Shown here one piece after another: positions 1-12,443 of a stretch of 64,000 nucleotides of DNA; positions within the stretch are counted from its first letter, which is position 1, and each line of letters opens with the position of its first letter. This DNA comes from Plantago major (taxonomy: Eukaryota; Streptophyta; Magnoliopsida; Lamiales; Plantaginaceae): the NCBI GenBank assembly GCA_026545765.1, contig CM048843.1:434001-498000 (forward strand), written 5' to 3'. The translations under genes were made by a program, and so were the position numbers. The notes under the pieces were generated by a model. The model saw nothing but the letters and a program-made list of their open reading frames with translations, was not told the DNA's origin and made no database searches.

Positions 1-3000
1 AAAGCACACTGAGAGGACATCACAAAAGTCCCCTCCTCCCTCAGAAATCCACCCATCCATCTCCCCAACAAAAGGACTCTACTGAACAAGTAGTTGAGCA
101 CTCTGAGAACAACACTCAGAAAATATTGGATGCACAAGCCAGAGTTGCTCAACTCAAACAACTGTTGGAGGAAGAACAAAAGCTAAATCTTCAACTGGAA
201 GAGAAGATAGCTGAATCTAAAGCAAAGCTCCAAAAGATTGAAGATCAAACAATCAAGGAAATGGAAGCTTATGCTGAAATGAAAGAACTCCGACTTCTTT
301 GTTCAGGCAATTGCTGAGGAATTAGATACTGAGCAAGTATCTAGAGACAAGCATGATGCTAAGGCTGCATTACCAAAAGACGTACCATCCTCCTCACTGA
401 AAGGAAAGAAGCCCATCTCTGAGATGGTTGCTGGACTAGAAAACATTGATGAAAATGTCCAAGAGGATGAAGATCACTGGGCTGATGACTCAGATGATGA
501 AGAAGACAAGGCATTGGCAGAACACCGCAATGAACACTTAGCGGTTTCTCATTTGAAAAAGAAGCTGATTGCTCCTGAAATATTTAGCAAGCTGCCAAAT
601 GTCAACTCCAATGAATACTTGAACAGATATCAAGTACTGGCTAAATTGAAAAAGGAGTTGTCTTCTCAAGATAAAGCTGCCATTACATCAGTCCCTGCAG
701 AAATGAAGACATTCACTGAGCTCATCACTCAGAGAAGAACCAGTCTGTTCGTTGCTCAGAAAGACCTAGGCATGGTTAGGGATGATGACCAAAACTTGGC
801 TGCAAAAGCCTTTGAAGAGGCTAGCTATGCTGCTGGAAAAGCAGATGCTATTCAAGGCCCACTGGCAAAGCTCATTGATAAGGAAACAGGTCTTATCAAA
901 CAAAATCAGGAGCTCAAGGCTAATATGGAACAGTTGGTTGCTGCTTACAACTATTTGCAGGGCAACTTTGACTCCCTTTCAGAATCCTTCGTGATTCTTA
1001 GTCAGTCAACAATGACTAAGGGGGGAAGGATTTCAAGGTGCTCAGAAAGGAAGAGGAAACAAAAGAAAAATTGAACAACCACCTCTCAGAATAAATAAGC
1101 CCTCCTCCAGTCAGACTACTCTATAGATAGTGGCCACCACTCAGCAACTTCCTGAAAAAGGAATGACAACAAGGGCCAGAGCACAGAATCCTCCAAGGAG
1201 TACCAAGGCTCCAAGGAGAAGATAAGTAAGAGGGATTGATGAGTCTTCTGAAGAAGAAGAAGAAGAAGAAGAAGAAGAAGAAGAAGAAGAAGAAGGCAAT
1301 GAAGAAGGCTGCAAAACTTTCACAAGAATTAATCTTGATGATGATGATGAAGAGACTGATGAATATGAAGCTCCTTTTCACAGAAAAAGAAAAAGGGTTG
1401 ATAGCCTATCTGAGCCCATAGCTGCAAAGCCTTTGGCAGCTAAAACACCCTCTAGAAATACTAAGTCAATCCAGGGTGGTTCTTCAAGAAATCCCCCAAG
1501 GGAAAATTCAAGACAAAGGAGGAACAGGCTGAGAGCTGAACAAAGAAAACTTCAACTACCACTCAGGCCTGAAGAAGCCAAGATTGAGTATGTGAAGACC
1601 AACAATGACTCCTCTGTCTACAGATGCATTAATCAGAAGAATGGCTACTGGATTCTGGAACTCAAGCACTTACTGGTGAATGAAAAATTTCCAGAACCAA
1701 TCCATAAACAGCTCATGGCATGGAGAAAAGACAAGCCAGTCTTGATTAATACCAACCACATCAAAGCCTGGTTGGATTTTGAAGTAATCAAGAGAATAGA
1801 AGCCATGAAAAAGGACCTCTCTGATGATTGTCCCTATGGGAAGCCAGATGATGTGCACATAATTCCTAACACCACTGGAACAGGCACAAGAGCAAGACTT
1901 GTTGTGGAACCCTATGAGTCCTTCTACATGACTGAAGATCAATACAAAGGTGACATCAGATATCTGAAGATCATATGTGAATACTTCAAGCTATCAGATA
2001 TCAGAATCGAGCATGCCTGGAAATGGAGAAAGTATCTGTGGGTCAAACATTTTGCCAAGAAAAATCCCACCAAAACCTACAAGGAAGTTTGTGGATTTTC
2101 CAGAAACACTGAGATGATAGTCAGGACTTTGCTCTTTGACTACTCAGATGATATCAAAAGGTTTGGGGATAGGGAATTTGCAAATTGATCCATAGATCTG
2201 CCGATTGAAGACTTGAAGTTTTGAAGACTTGAAGACTAGTTTATTAGGATGTCTACTTGGAGCTTGGTTACTCCTGTTGTCCTAATTAACTATGTATTTT
2301 GTATCTTGTTGAATGTACTTTATTGTTCTATCTTTGTAAAAGTTATCTGTAAACTTTCTTTGTAACATATCTAATGAACCTACTCTCAGATATCAATCTA
2401 TAAAAAGATAACTTTTCAGCAAAGATCACACCTTGTGATTTGGTTGATGTTTACTTTCTGCACTTAATTGAAAGAATTGAAAGATCTTATGAATTGATTA
2501 AGTGGTGGATTGTTTCCTCATCCAAATTTGTAATAGGTCATATAGTCATCGTTGACTGGTCAAAAAGGGAAAAATTTGTTAGGAATATCTGTTTAGATTT
2601 TGATCAGCAATCTAATGACTTATCTTAGCTCAGAAAGGTGGTTAGTACTCTTGGTTCACTTGAACACTGTAAAAGAGGAAAATCACTAAGTATGATAGTC
2701 TAGCAAATCTTGTATAGGATGTTAGGTCTCTGAATGTAATTTTTTTTTTCTTGAAGAAGACCAAGAAGAAGGCATCCAGCAGGAGAAGTTCAATTTTAAA
2801 ATGAAGTTTTGAAGACTACACAAGATTGCTGAAGACAAAGGTTATCAGATACCTATGTCCAGATATCTTTGACAAACAAGTGTTTCTAAATGAACCAGCT
2901 TTGCAAAAGATATCTGAGAACGCAAAGTTTCTGAACGAGGAAAAGAGCCCACATATATCTATACTCAGATACCTTGGATAAAACTATGTTTCTGGAAAAC

Positions 3001-4206
3001 AATGTTTCAACAGGTATCTGGAGATGAGAAGGTCTCTGGAAAGGGACATGCAATGCTTCAGAAAGCGTGCATAGTTTTGTTGGCACTACAGGACAAAAAT
3101 AGTACAATGCAATAAATGCGCAGACAGAGACATCTGAACAAAAGAGGAAATCTCTGAAAAGAGAACGTCTTCTGCAGTACTATTTTCAGATATCAATAGT
3201 TTGAATTTCATTAAGCCTAACGGATACTATTCAAACGGCATGATTTTCAACTATAAATATCATCACTTAGAATGCTTGAAAGACACACACAGAACTTACA
3301 CACAGAATTCACTGAAAATACCAAGCTTCTCTGATAATACAAATAGTGGTATCTTTCTCTCAAGCATACAAGTCTTCAACCTACTTATTCTTCAGCTTAC
3401 AGTTGTGTCTAAGCTCTTGAATTCTAAGTAGCACGAAAGTTCTAAGTGTCCTGATCCTTAAGAAGCATTGCTATCTGTGAAGGAGTTGAATCAAAAGATC
3501 AAAAATCTGAGATTCATTCTCTAGAACATTTATCATAGACTTGGGTCAGTAAATAACATATCACCACACATTGTGAAGTGTGTTAAGTGACTCTTGTTCA
3601 AGAAGGTAGTATTACATAACTGTAGAAGTTATTAATCTATCAAATCCTGACAAACTACCTTAACCAACACCTTAAATGGCGTGGAGTACATGAAGTACTT
3701 AGTTTGGGAAAATAAGGAATAACTCCAAGGTTACTGAGCATAGGAAGTACTTAGTTTTGGAAACTAAGGATTAGCTCAAAGGTTTCTGAATATAGGAAGT
3801 ACTTGGCTGAGAAAGCCGGGGAATAACTCAGGGGGAACACTTGGTTGGGAACCTAGTGTTTTTAGGAATCGAGAGAAGATATTTGTAAGGTTAACTCAAT
3901 TATCTGTCTTAGTGGATTCTAGGTCTGAGAATGGCCGAAGTGGATTAGTTGAAGGATTACGCTACCTTCAGATACCACTATAAAGACTTGTGTTATTTAC
4001 TTTCTGCAATTTATTACTTGCTTTATTTACATTGCTAAGTATTTACACATATCTTGCTAAGCACGTGCACTTATCACAAAAAGTCTTCCGCTCTCTGAAA
4101 ATAAGTATCATATATCTGAGAAATTGTGTTTATCGACAAAAGTTTGAAAAAGACTATTCACCCCCCCCCCCTCTAGTCTTTTACTTTGCCGTTATCTGGA
4201 CCAACA
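1..4206 (+). mobile_element. Copia-like LTR retroelement fossil, 3' part (accessory region plus 3' LTR)
   Basis: This is the 3' portion of an LTR retroelement, and its 5' part lies left of the window. About 120-2190 is a lysine/glutamate-rich coding relic with coiled-coil-like stretches, an acidic segment and a GAA-repeat glutamate tract (1251-1295). No gag, protease, integrase or reverse transcriptase is visible, so it is the extra region between pol and the 3' LTR, as in SIRE-type copia elements (inference). The LTR ends at 4206 with a C-run followed by GGACCAACA. Its left end is not resolved and lies between about 2200 and 2850. Putative TATA boxes are seen near 2400 and 3250. The right end abuts minus-strand MULE coding sequence, so the element inserted into that transposon. 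It is broken, with a few breaks, and looks moderately old. The lineage is uncertain. Confidence 0.7.
2850..4206 (+). repeat. 3' LTR, best-supported portion
   Basis: This non-coding stretch carries recurrent TCAGATATC/TCAGATACC-type motifs in both orientations (near 2847, 2863, 2909, 2965, 3013, 3186 and 3968), a TATA-like CTATAAATAT near 3250, and a 3' terminus rich in C followed by CCAACA. The terminal CA and the C-run are typical of plant copia LTRs. The 5' boundary is uncertain because the partner LTR is outside the window. Confidence 0.5.
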
Positions 4207-5524
4207 ATCAGTAGAAGGGAAGTAAAATGTTACCTCCATGATGTTTAGAATTGAGAATCCCCTAACTGGATCAACCCAAGAATTGAAGCCTTCACTCATG
4301 TTGTTGGTGCAGTGGTCCACCTTTGGAGTAGGATCAAATGCATGTCTTGCCCAATGGGTCAAAGGAATGGCCATAAAATAGTCATGGGCAGGTTGACTAC
4401 ACATCCTTATCTTCTCCATTGCCTTATTGAATCCATATGTAGTGTAGGAAGTTGAAGCTTGCCAAAAGTATATTCTTAGATTGACAGAGCTCCATCTACA
4501 CTTGAAATTGTCATAAATGTGCTTTGCGCATTTCCTATTGACAACTGTGGGTGCTTTTTCTTCAATGACAAGAACCAAACCCTGCAGTTTAAGATAGAAC
4601 ATTAATACTTGTATGATCAAACTAAATGATAAGCATAAAAGAAACATGTAAACAATAAGTCAACCTTTTGTCTATCAGCTATGAAGTGCCACTTTCTATC
4701 TGGATCCCATGAACCAATAAACATCTCCAAACAATGTAGGAAGAATCCCCAAGATTCTTTGCATTCATCCTCCACAATAGCCCATGCCACAACAAATCTA
4801 CCACAATTTGCATCATATCTACCTCTCAGATGACAGCCATCAAAGAAGAGGAATGGAGAACATCCATTCAGAAATCCTCTTCTCAACCCTTCCAACCCAC
4901 AAAATAGCCTTTTGAACAGTGGTGCCCTATCAATAGTATGCAGCTCCACAACTGATCCTGTATTGGTTCTGAGTACCATCTCCCTATACTTGGGTGCTAA
5001 CTTAAATGCTTCCTCAAGACTGCCTCCCAGTATTTCTATTGCTTTCTCCCTTGCCCTGTACACTCTCATATAAGGTACAACCACACCAAGCTTGTCTCCA
5101 ACCCAACCTTGCAGTTTTTTTGCACTCATGCTTGGATTTTCTCTAAGTTGATCAAGTATCTTGTTACTAATCCAGTTAGAGTCTGCCATTTTTTAGTTAA
5201 CCTTCCTCACACATCTATGTCCTCCATGATATGTTCTGATCATGAAAGACACCTCATCATCTAGCACACAAGCATGAAGTCTCCATTGGCAACCCTTTCT
5301 AGCAAACTTTACTGTGTACCTCTGCCTATCATTCTTCAGCCTTTTAAGTACAAATCCTACCTTTAGTACATATTCTTTCACCCTCCTCCTAAGTTCCTTA
5401 ACATCACCAAAAGTTTCACCTTCTTTAATGTCCTTATCCCAATCCTCATTATTCACTTCAAACTCATCTCCAATCCAATCATGCTCATTCTCCTCAATTT
5501 CTTCACTTGGGTAATAATCTTCCC

Positions 5525-5566
<42 letters not shown>

Positions 5567-6777
5567 GTTTCTCAACTCCAATCCCATCACCAGTGCCCAC
5601 ACCAGTACCATCACTAGCCCCAACACCACCAGTCTCACCTTCATTTGGAACTGCTTCCTCATCATCACCACGGTCCTCTTCAGTACTCTCAACAGGACAC
5701 CTATGAAACCCTATGAGTTCATCCTCACTATCATGCAAATACCCTGTCTTAGGTTCATCATTCTCCCAATCAAATAAACCTTTCTCCATATCACTATCAG
5801 TATCACCATGACCCTCCTCCTCACCCACAGTATCACCATGACCCTCATCACCACCCACAGGTACCTCATCCTCTACCACATCATCCTCTACCTACACATC
5901 CTCTAACACAACATCATCTACATGAGTATCATGTGCATTCTCAGTTTCTTCAGTTCTTTTACTAGTACCACCAACATCATAGTTTGAGGACATGATATCG
6001 TTAAGCAGATCTTCAAATTCATTGTCATTAACATTGATAGGGTTGTGCGCAGGTTTCAGTTGAGTAACAGGCAAATTTCTAGGGATACAAGGACTGAGAG
6101 TTTCTTTGGTTGGATTAGTGAATGGTGGAGGTTCTATGGTTACAGGTGATGAATGAGACAGTGTAGGTTCTTTGTTTTGAGCTACAGGTGATTTGTTCAG
6201 TTCATCATCATTGGTTTGTGTAGGCTGAGTGACAGGGGGAGGATTATCATCATCTGTGATAGGATCATCAGTCAAGTCAATTGCAGTAGGGATCTCATGA
6301 TAAACTGAGGGTTGCCTAGGCTTGCATCTTCTATACCTGTACAGTCTCCTTCTTGTAGGTGGTTCTTCTTTATGTGTGGGTGGGGGTTCATACTCCACAT
6401 CAATATCAAGGGAATCAAATGTTCTAAGATCCTTCTTACATGACTTATCAATAGCTAATGGACGGACATCATCAGTTTGTATATGTACTTCAACCACTTT
6501 GAATTCCATATTTCATCAGAAATATTTGGCTAACACTCACATCATTCAAAATCTCTATAACTTCAAAAGATTTTTCAATGTAAGCTACCATACTAAAGAA
6601 CAGAGTATGCTCACTTGGATAGTCAACTAACACCTTATTGTGCACATCATTAAGCAGTTTGGAATGTGTATACCTCGAAGGATCAATATTTGTAAGCATG
6701 TATTCCTCCCGCCCAAAATGCACCCTGATGTTAAACTTCTCCACCATTAAACTTCTCCACCACGGCAGAAAACACAA
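4207..6777 (-). pseudogene. MuDR/MULE transposase, degraded
   Basis: This is a MULE transposase read on the minus strand. The N-terminal part (6747-6490) resembles the MuDR N-terminal domain (FNIRVHFG...DPSRY). A low-complexity linker follows (6509-5892), then an acidic segment with a poly-Asp run from a CAT/GAT microsatellite (5525-5567). Next comes the FLYWCH/MudrA-type DNA-binding region (about 5430-5193, ending HRCVRKVN). The DDE core is at 5189-4230, with the first catalytic Asp in FFDGCHLRG and the second in IADRQK. A short intron (about 4663 to 4581) separates IADRQK from GLVLVIEEKAP. A further splice donor ATGGAG|GTAACA lies just before the LTR insertion. I see one frame change near 6500, in-frame stops near 5893 and 5194, and loss of the C-terminus. 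It is not functional. Confidence 0.8.
5525..5567. repeat. (CAT)n microsatellite
   Basis: About 14 CAT/ATC units lie inside the MULE transposase. On the coding (minus) strand they encode a poly-aspartate run in an already acidic linker. Confidence 0.9.
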
Positions 6778-7292
6778 AATTTCATTAAAAAATCCCTAGT
6801 TCATCTGTTACGAATCTATTAGAAAAATCGGCTACATTATTTCACAATCAAAGTTATTACAAGCTAATAGAACATTATATGCATGGAAAAACACTCAATT
6901 TTGAAAAATCAAATCTCACGTTCAACTCAGTCGTCGATTCCGTCAATTTTGGGTCCTAAACGATGACGAAAATTGAGAAATACCACAATTACGTGCAATA
7001 TGGTGTGCACACGGGAATTTTGGTGATACTGGTTGAAGAAGAAGAAGAAGAAGACGCCATGAGAAAGAAGAAGAAGATGTTTTTGCGGGTTGATGAAAAG
7101 TGGAGAAGGGAAATGTAATTAAACCTAGGGTAAATGGAGACAAATAGAGTTAAGGCCTGTTTGGTTGTCAACAAAACTCCAACTCAAATTAAGCTGGTCA
7201 ACCATCAAACTCGATTTTGGACCCAAATGTAATTGTTTGCTAGGGGGATCAAAATGAGAAGTGGGTCTCTAACAAGGTAGCCAGATGTAATA

Positions 7293-8200
7293 AACCAATT
7301 ATACTTCCTTTGAATCCTTTCCCCATAGTCACAACCTCTTAGAAAGTTTGTTAACTCTTCATCTAATAGATATAAATTAGATGGTTAACAGCCACACTTG
7401 AAGAGAGGCAACCATTCATGAAAGACAATTTGAAGTTCCGCATAATAACAAGGGTTGTGACCCTTCTTTTAGCACGATGGAACAAACATCTATCATTCTT
7501 TTACCCCAAGGCGGATTTAGTGAATAACACATCTAGTGACATTCATTAACAAAATAAAAATACACGTATATGAAACTTTATTTTCAACGTGGTTAAGCCC
7601 ATATGACCAATACATCAAATGATTTGAAACGTCATTAGTTTCACTAAAATTTCCAATAAAATTTTCTGCAACTAATATCAATCAGGTTCGAGTTAGATAC
7701 GGTTGAACTATACATATTTGGAATTCTAGATAGTCACTAAGTCGATCTATTGTGGAGTTACAGACTTAAAGTGAAGCTGAAAGGGAATTGGTCCACTTCT
7801 CTCAACCTTAAAGTATGACGCATGACCATGTTGATGATATGCAGCACAAACTTAATTTTCTTTTTTAACGAATAATCTTTTTGAAACATAGAGAACCCTT
7901 TTAAGGAATCTATACATGAAATTTGACGTGGGCTAGCTTGTTCCAAGTTTTTTTTGTATTTGAAATAATAACAATAATCAAATTAATTAACAAATGATCT
8001 AAGTATCGTAAAAAGCTTGATTTTCTTGTACAATAGACAATATCACATCAAATTCGTATATAATTATTATATGAGTATGTTAGAAACTTGGATATCACGA
8101 GTGATGTGATTTTATCAAATTTGTAAGAAAAACACGACTTTGGGGACAAAAAGAAACTATTTCCAATTCCAACTTGCACAACTTGAGCTGGGAGTCTGAT
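7293..8200. other. Intergenic, no gene seen
   Basis: This is AT-rich unique-looking DNA to the right of the MULE end. I see no coding signal, RNA gene or terminal repeats. Confidence 0.6.
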
Positions 8201-8203
8201 GAT

Positions 8204-8370
8204 TAGGGCTCTAAATGAATCAAGCCGATCACGAGCGTTCGTGAAAAAGCTCGGTCAATGCTCAGATCGTGCTCAAGATCGGTCAACACAAGCTTGCTCG
8301 AGTCATTTTCGATCGAGCAACGATCATGAAGATGAAAAGCTCGATGCTCACGAGCAGCTCACAAACACAT
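8204..8370. mobile_element. hAT-like non-autonomous element end (GCTCG-rich)
   Basis: The stretch begins AGGGCTCTAAATGAATCAAG and then carries many GCTCG, CGATC and CGAGC words. This is the style of plant hAT-type non-autonomous elements that start AGGGCTGTAAACGA. A similar CGATC/GCTCG-rich patch occurs at 11860-12010 and may be a related or opposite end. No second TIR or 8-bp target duplication was confirmed. Confidence 0.3.
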
Positions 8371-8451
8371 ATATAAGAAGAAGAAGAATAAAAAAAATTA
8401 TTATTAATTATAATAATTATGATTTTGATTATTAATTGTTTAGCATTCTAC

Positions 8452-8525
8452 ACCTATTATATAAACTTATCATTCAACAACCTCATGTACCTATTATATA
8501 AACTTATCATTCAACAACCTCATGT
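8452..8525. repeat. Perfect two-copy tandem repeat, 37-bp unit
   Basis: Copies at 8452-8488 and 8489-8525 are identical by eye. The unit starts ACCTATTATATAAACTTATC. The identity points to a very recent duplication. Confidence 0.9.
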
Positions 8526-8744
8526 AGTATAAAATTATAATCCAATGGTATTCAATCTCATCCCTTCATTTCCCCACAACTAAATCCAAATCAATTGGTC
8601 CCCACTATCATCCAATCCATAAATTTACTATATTATCCTTAATCCAATTTACTCTCAAGTCCCATGATCCCATTTCTCGTTTCATTTCTTTTTCCTTTCT
8701 TTCGATTTCTTTCAGCCTTTTCATTTTCAAAATGCTCCACCATC

Positions 8745-8914
8745 TCAAAGTGAAATTGATATTTTAACTTTGACCGGTCAATTGTATTCAATTTTGACCA
8801 CAAATTGATTTTAAATATAATAGTAAATAAGTTTAAAAAATCATATAATGAAAATTTAATTATTAAAATTTTATTATGTGATTTATTAAATTGTTTAAAA
8901 TGGAACGGAGGAAG
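8745..8914. mobile_element. Degenerate Stowaway-like MITE, left end lost
   Basis: It contains the internal words TTTGACCGGTCAA and ATTTTGACCACAAATTGA shared with the other CTCCCTCC MITEs here. It ends with the degraded right terminus GGAACGGAGGAAG next to TA. The left terminus is not recognisable. It sits immediately left of a better preserved copy. Confidence 0.5.
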
Positions 8915-8921
8915 TATTATA

Positions 8922-9167
8922 CTCCCTCCATTTTTTTACAAGCTTTCCACTTTGACTTTGATCGGTCAACCGTAATCAATTTTAACCACGAATTACTCTT
9001 AAAATATTATGATAAAAATTTTAACATGAAAATTTAAACTCGTAATATTGATAATATAATTCTATTCAATATTAAATTATTATATTTTAATAATAATTCA
9101 TGGTCAAAATAAATTATAATTGACCGCATAATAGTAAAGTGGAAAGCTTGTTAAAAAATGGATGGAG
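8922..9167. mobile_element. Stowaway-like MITE with TA target duplication
   Basis: The termini are CTCCCTCCATTTTTT and ...AAAAAATGGATGGAG, flanked by TA at 8920-8921 and 9168-9169. The interior is AT-rich with GATCGGTCAACCG and a matching internal inversion. The length is 246 bp. TA target sites plus CTCCCTCC termini are the signature of Tc1/mariner-related Stowaway MITEs. Confidence 0.8.
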
Positions 9168-9399
9168 TATAAGCTTAATCATTTCTTCTCTAAAATTTAC
9201 AATAGACTATTTCTCAATCAATTTATAGATATATAATTTATTAAAAATTTAAAAGTTTTTAATCTTTTAACAACGTACATGCAAGTTTCCCTTTTTCTCA
9301 AACTTCAAGTAAATATCTCAAATTTGTTTGGAATACTTGCAACGTTAAATGTCCTCTTCAACAAATCATGTAGCATGTTCTTTTTGGTTCTCTTTAAAA

Positions 9400-9920
9400 A
9401 AAACTAGTTGATAAGATAGTTGATAGCTAATAATGTAGCTGGTAGTTGATTGGTTAGATGATAAGTTGGCTGATAAGTTACATGATTTTTATAAAAGTGT
9501 TTAATAAATTAATTAGCTGATAAGCTATATGATATTTATAAAAGTGTTTAGTAAAATAATTAGCTGATAAACTAACTGATTTACCAAATATGTTATGTAC
9601 GTAAAAACAAATAGCTAGCTTATTTTTTTTATAAGCTTCCTGGACAAACTTATTAGATAGCTTATCAGCTACCAACTAGGCGTTCACGAAACATGCTTAT
9701 TTAAAAAATAAGCTCGTCGAGCTGATAAGCTAGCAGATAAGTAAATCAATTAGCTCATAAACTAGTTGATTTACTAAATATTGTATGTAAATGCAAGTCA
9801 CCTAGCTTTTTTTTTATAAGCTTTCTGGACAAGCTTATCAGCTATGCGTTCACGTAACAAACTTATTACAAAAATAAGCTAATCGAAATGATAAAGTAGG
9901 TGATAAGCTTGTGCTAAACC
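9400..9920. repeat. Degenerate repeated hAT-like DNA rich in AGCTGATAAG
   Basis: Several imperfect direct copies of a block with TAGCTGATAAGCTA...TTTATAAAAGTGTTTA and of TTTTTATAAGCTT(C/T)CTGGACAA...GCGTTCACG occur. Two larger copies lie at about 9600-9720 and 9790-9885. This looks like nested or tandem fragments of a non-autonomous DNA transposon. No element boundary could be fixed. Confidence 0.5.
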
Positions 9921-11570
9921 GAGCATTTATGTGTAAATTTGTATCACTCCATGAGTTAATATAATCGATGTGTCCATGTCGTAGCAATTTTAGTCTATTA
10001 AACATGTTAGGCTGGAGGAAAATTTAAAATTTATGGTAGGGTGTGCAAATTAGTTCAATAAGTATCTTTAGATTGGTTAGTTTTAGTCCATTAAGATATT
10101 TTTGTCTCCATGTCACCAAATGTGAGTACATGACAAACTGCAAACGACCTTGTCAAATGTTGACTGAAGCCTAGAGGGATCAATGTTGACTTGGCAATTA
10201 CTTTAATTGTTTAACTCTTTTTAATTTTTGTAATACATAAAATATATTATCAGATATTCAAATAAATGAATCAAAATACAAAAAAAATGTAAAAAATTAT
10301 AAAATACTTCAAAAAATAATTAAAATTAGATAATAATAAAAAAAACCTAAAAATCAGTAATAATTGCATAATAGTATTAATAAATTATGAAAAGTAATAA
10401 AATATATCTTTTAAATTGAAAAAAATGAATAAAAAGTAAATTAATTAATGTGTTTAGTACTATGTTTATTTAGCTTGGTTCCAAATTTGTTAGTTTAATT
10501 TATGAATTTGTATGTGGATTTTTTTTGGGGGGAAAGTTAATAGAGAGAGAGAGAGAAATAATTTTTAAAATGGAAAAAAAAAAAAGTAATCTTTTTGGAT
10601 GGAAAGAGTGACAATAGGTTTATTTGGGTGTGTTTGTGTAAATTGTGTATGTTTACAGATTTGGTTCATGATATGATGAGATTAATGATGAGAAAGAATT
10701 TGCAGAAGAATGAAATTCTAGAAAACTCGTCCATGGACCATTGGGATAGTACTTTTTTTTTTTTAATTTATTTTTAATATTTTTTAAATTGTTTTCAATG
10801 TTTAAAGTATTTTTTTCAAATTAAATTAAATTAAATTTTATTTTTCTTAATATTAAGAGGTTTTTGAAAATATAATTATGTTGTTATAAATGTACCTTTT
10901 GTTGAACATTTGAGTCGACTTTATAACTTTTTTTAAAACAACAAAATGATGTGGGGATAATAAATTAAAAATAAACTTTATAAATTTCAATTTAGTTAAA
11001 CTAAATGTAAGCGTTTGGTTGGAAAAGAAAATGTTAATTTATTGGGTTAGATGTAATTGGTTTTATATAAATTACATTAGATGTAATTCATTTTATAAAT
11101 GAGGTTCATTGCAAAGTGGGATTTTAACATACCTAATCCAACCAAGCTAGATCCGAATCCAAGTTGATCCTTGTTTACCGGATCTAAATTTGGGTCCATC
11201 CATCGAGTACAAGTAACAATGGTTTGGCCTTGATAATAACAAATCTGAACTAAATTAATCAATTATCTAAATTATATTTAAGATACAAATTTAATGGTTT
11301 GTTAAATAAAAATGTGCATTATGGTGTAATTATTGTTTCTCACGCTCAAGGATATATATACTCCAAAGGATGTACAATATGGGGTTGGGTATTGGGTTAG
11401 GGTATTTCAGTAAATTGACAATTCCAACTTGATGGTACAACTTATATTTAATGTGTGTTCCAGATCTAGTATTATCCAATAATATAAGATATTACATGAT
11501 CTAATAGTTCATATAAAATACAACTAGTTGTTGGATGTCAACTAAATACAAAGTGATAGAAGGCTAGATA
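9921..11570. other. AT-rich intergenic DNA, no gene seen
   Basis: The stretch has homopolymer runs and a short GA microsatellite (about 10541-10556). Short open frames here have no recognisable domain or exon structure. Confidence 0.6.
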
Positions 11571-11573
11571 AGC

Positions 11574-11676
<103 letters not shown>

Positions 11677-11859
11677 TAACTTTTGTGATATTTTCAAATG
11701 GATGTTCGTTTTTCTTCCGTGGGAATCCTCTTTCGCTTTTTTTTCTCCCTTTACATTATATTTTTTGGTGAGTTCATTATAGTCATTTGGTGTTTGGAAG
11801 AAAGGGGCTAAGGATCAATTTTACATGAATAAATGTTTTTATCCTTAATTTTTTAACGA

Positions 11860-12443
11860 ATCGATCATTTTCGATCAGCTCGCCAGCTTTTTCATAACTT
11901 GATGAACCGATCACGATTTCAAATATGTGACGATCGTCGATCACGATCACATGTCAAAATCAAACGAGTAATGGTCGATTGGGCTGAAAATCGGCTGGAA
12001 TCCGCTCGTTTACAGCAATTGTTGCAAGTTGTGGGCTGCTTATTAATGTTTGCGTCCTTTCTTTTGCTTTTTTTTGGTGCTTGCTTTCCAACATCGCACC
12101 AAAAAATTCCTTGTGCTAATTATAATTATTTAATCCTTGATTAATCTCACAATAATACTTAAGGACCTTGTGTACGTTATGGGAATATCCACGTGCCCGA
12201 TCCTAAAGATAGAATTCGTGCAACCAATGATCAGGATTTAAAAGATAATTTCATGGGAAAAAAACAACTTAATTAGGATATTTCCTAATAGTGATTGATG
12301 ATGCTTTGGTGGTTTGGTTTGGTTTGATTTGACAAGATTCTTGCCTTCAAAGTTAAGATGAGATTGCATGGTGGACAACGATCTGACCACATTAGTATAA
12401 TTTCCTAATTTATCCCAAATTGAAGTTCATCATCTAAAAATAG
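11860..12443. other. Intergenic, CGATC-rich patch then unique DNA
   Basis: 11860-12010 repeats GATCG/CGATC words like the hAT-like patch near 8204. The rest shows no gene signal. Confidence 0.4.

Larger units (their letters stand above)
4207..7292 (-). mobile_element. Autonomous-type MULE DNA transposon, truncated by the LTR insertion
   Basis: This Mutator-like element is on the minus strand. Its 5' side carries a TIR at about 7150-7292. Its 3' side, including any SWIM zinc finger and the other TIR, would lie beyond the LTR element, outside the window. The TIR matches that of the small element at 14278-15082 over several blocks: TTACAT near the end, AACAATTACA, GTTGACCAGCTTAATTTG and AACCAAACA. 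Between the TIR and the first coding segment (about 6780) lies an AT-rich leader with a CTT/GAA-rich patch (7030-7075). The transposase is degraded, as described in its own entry. Confidence 0.8.
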
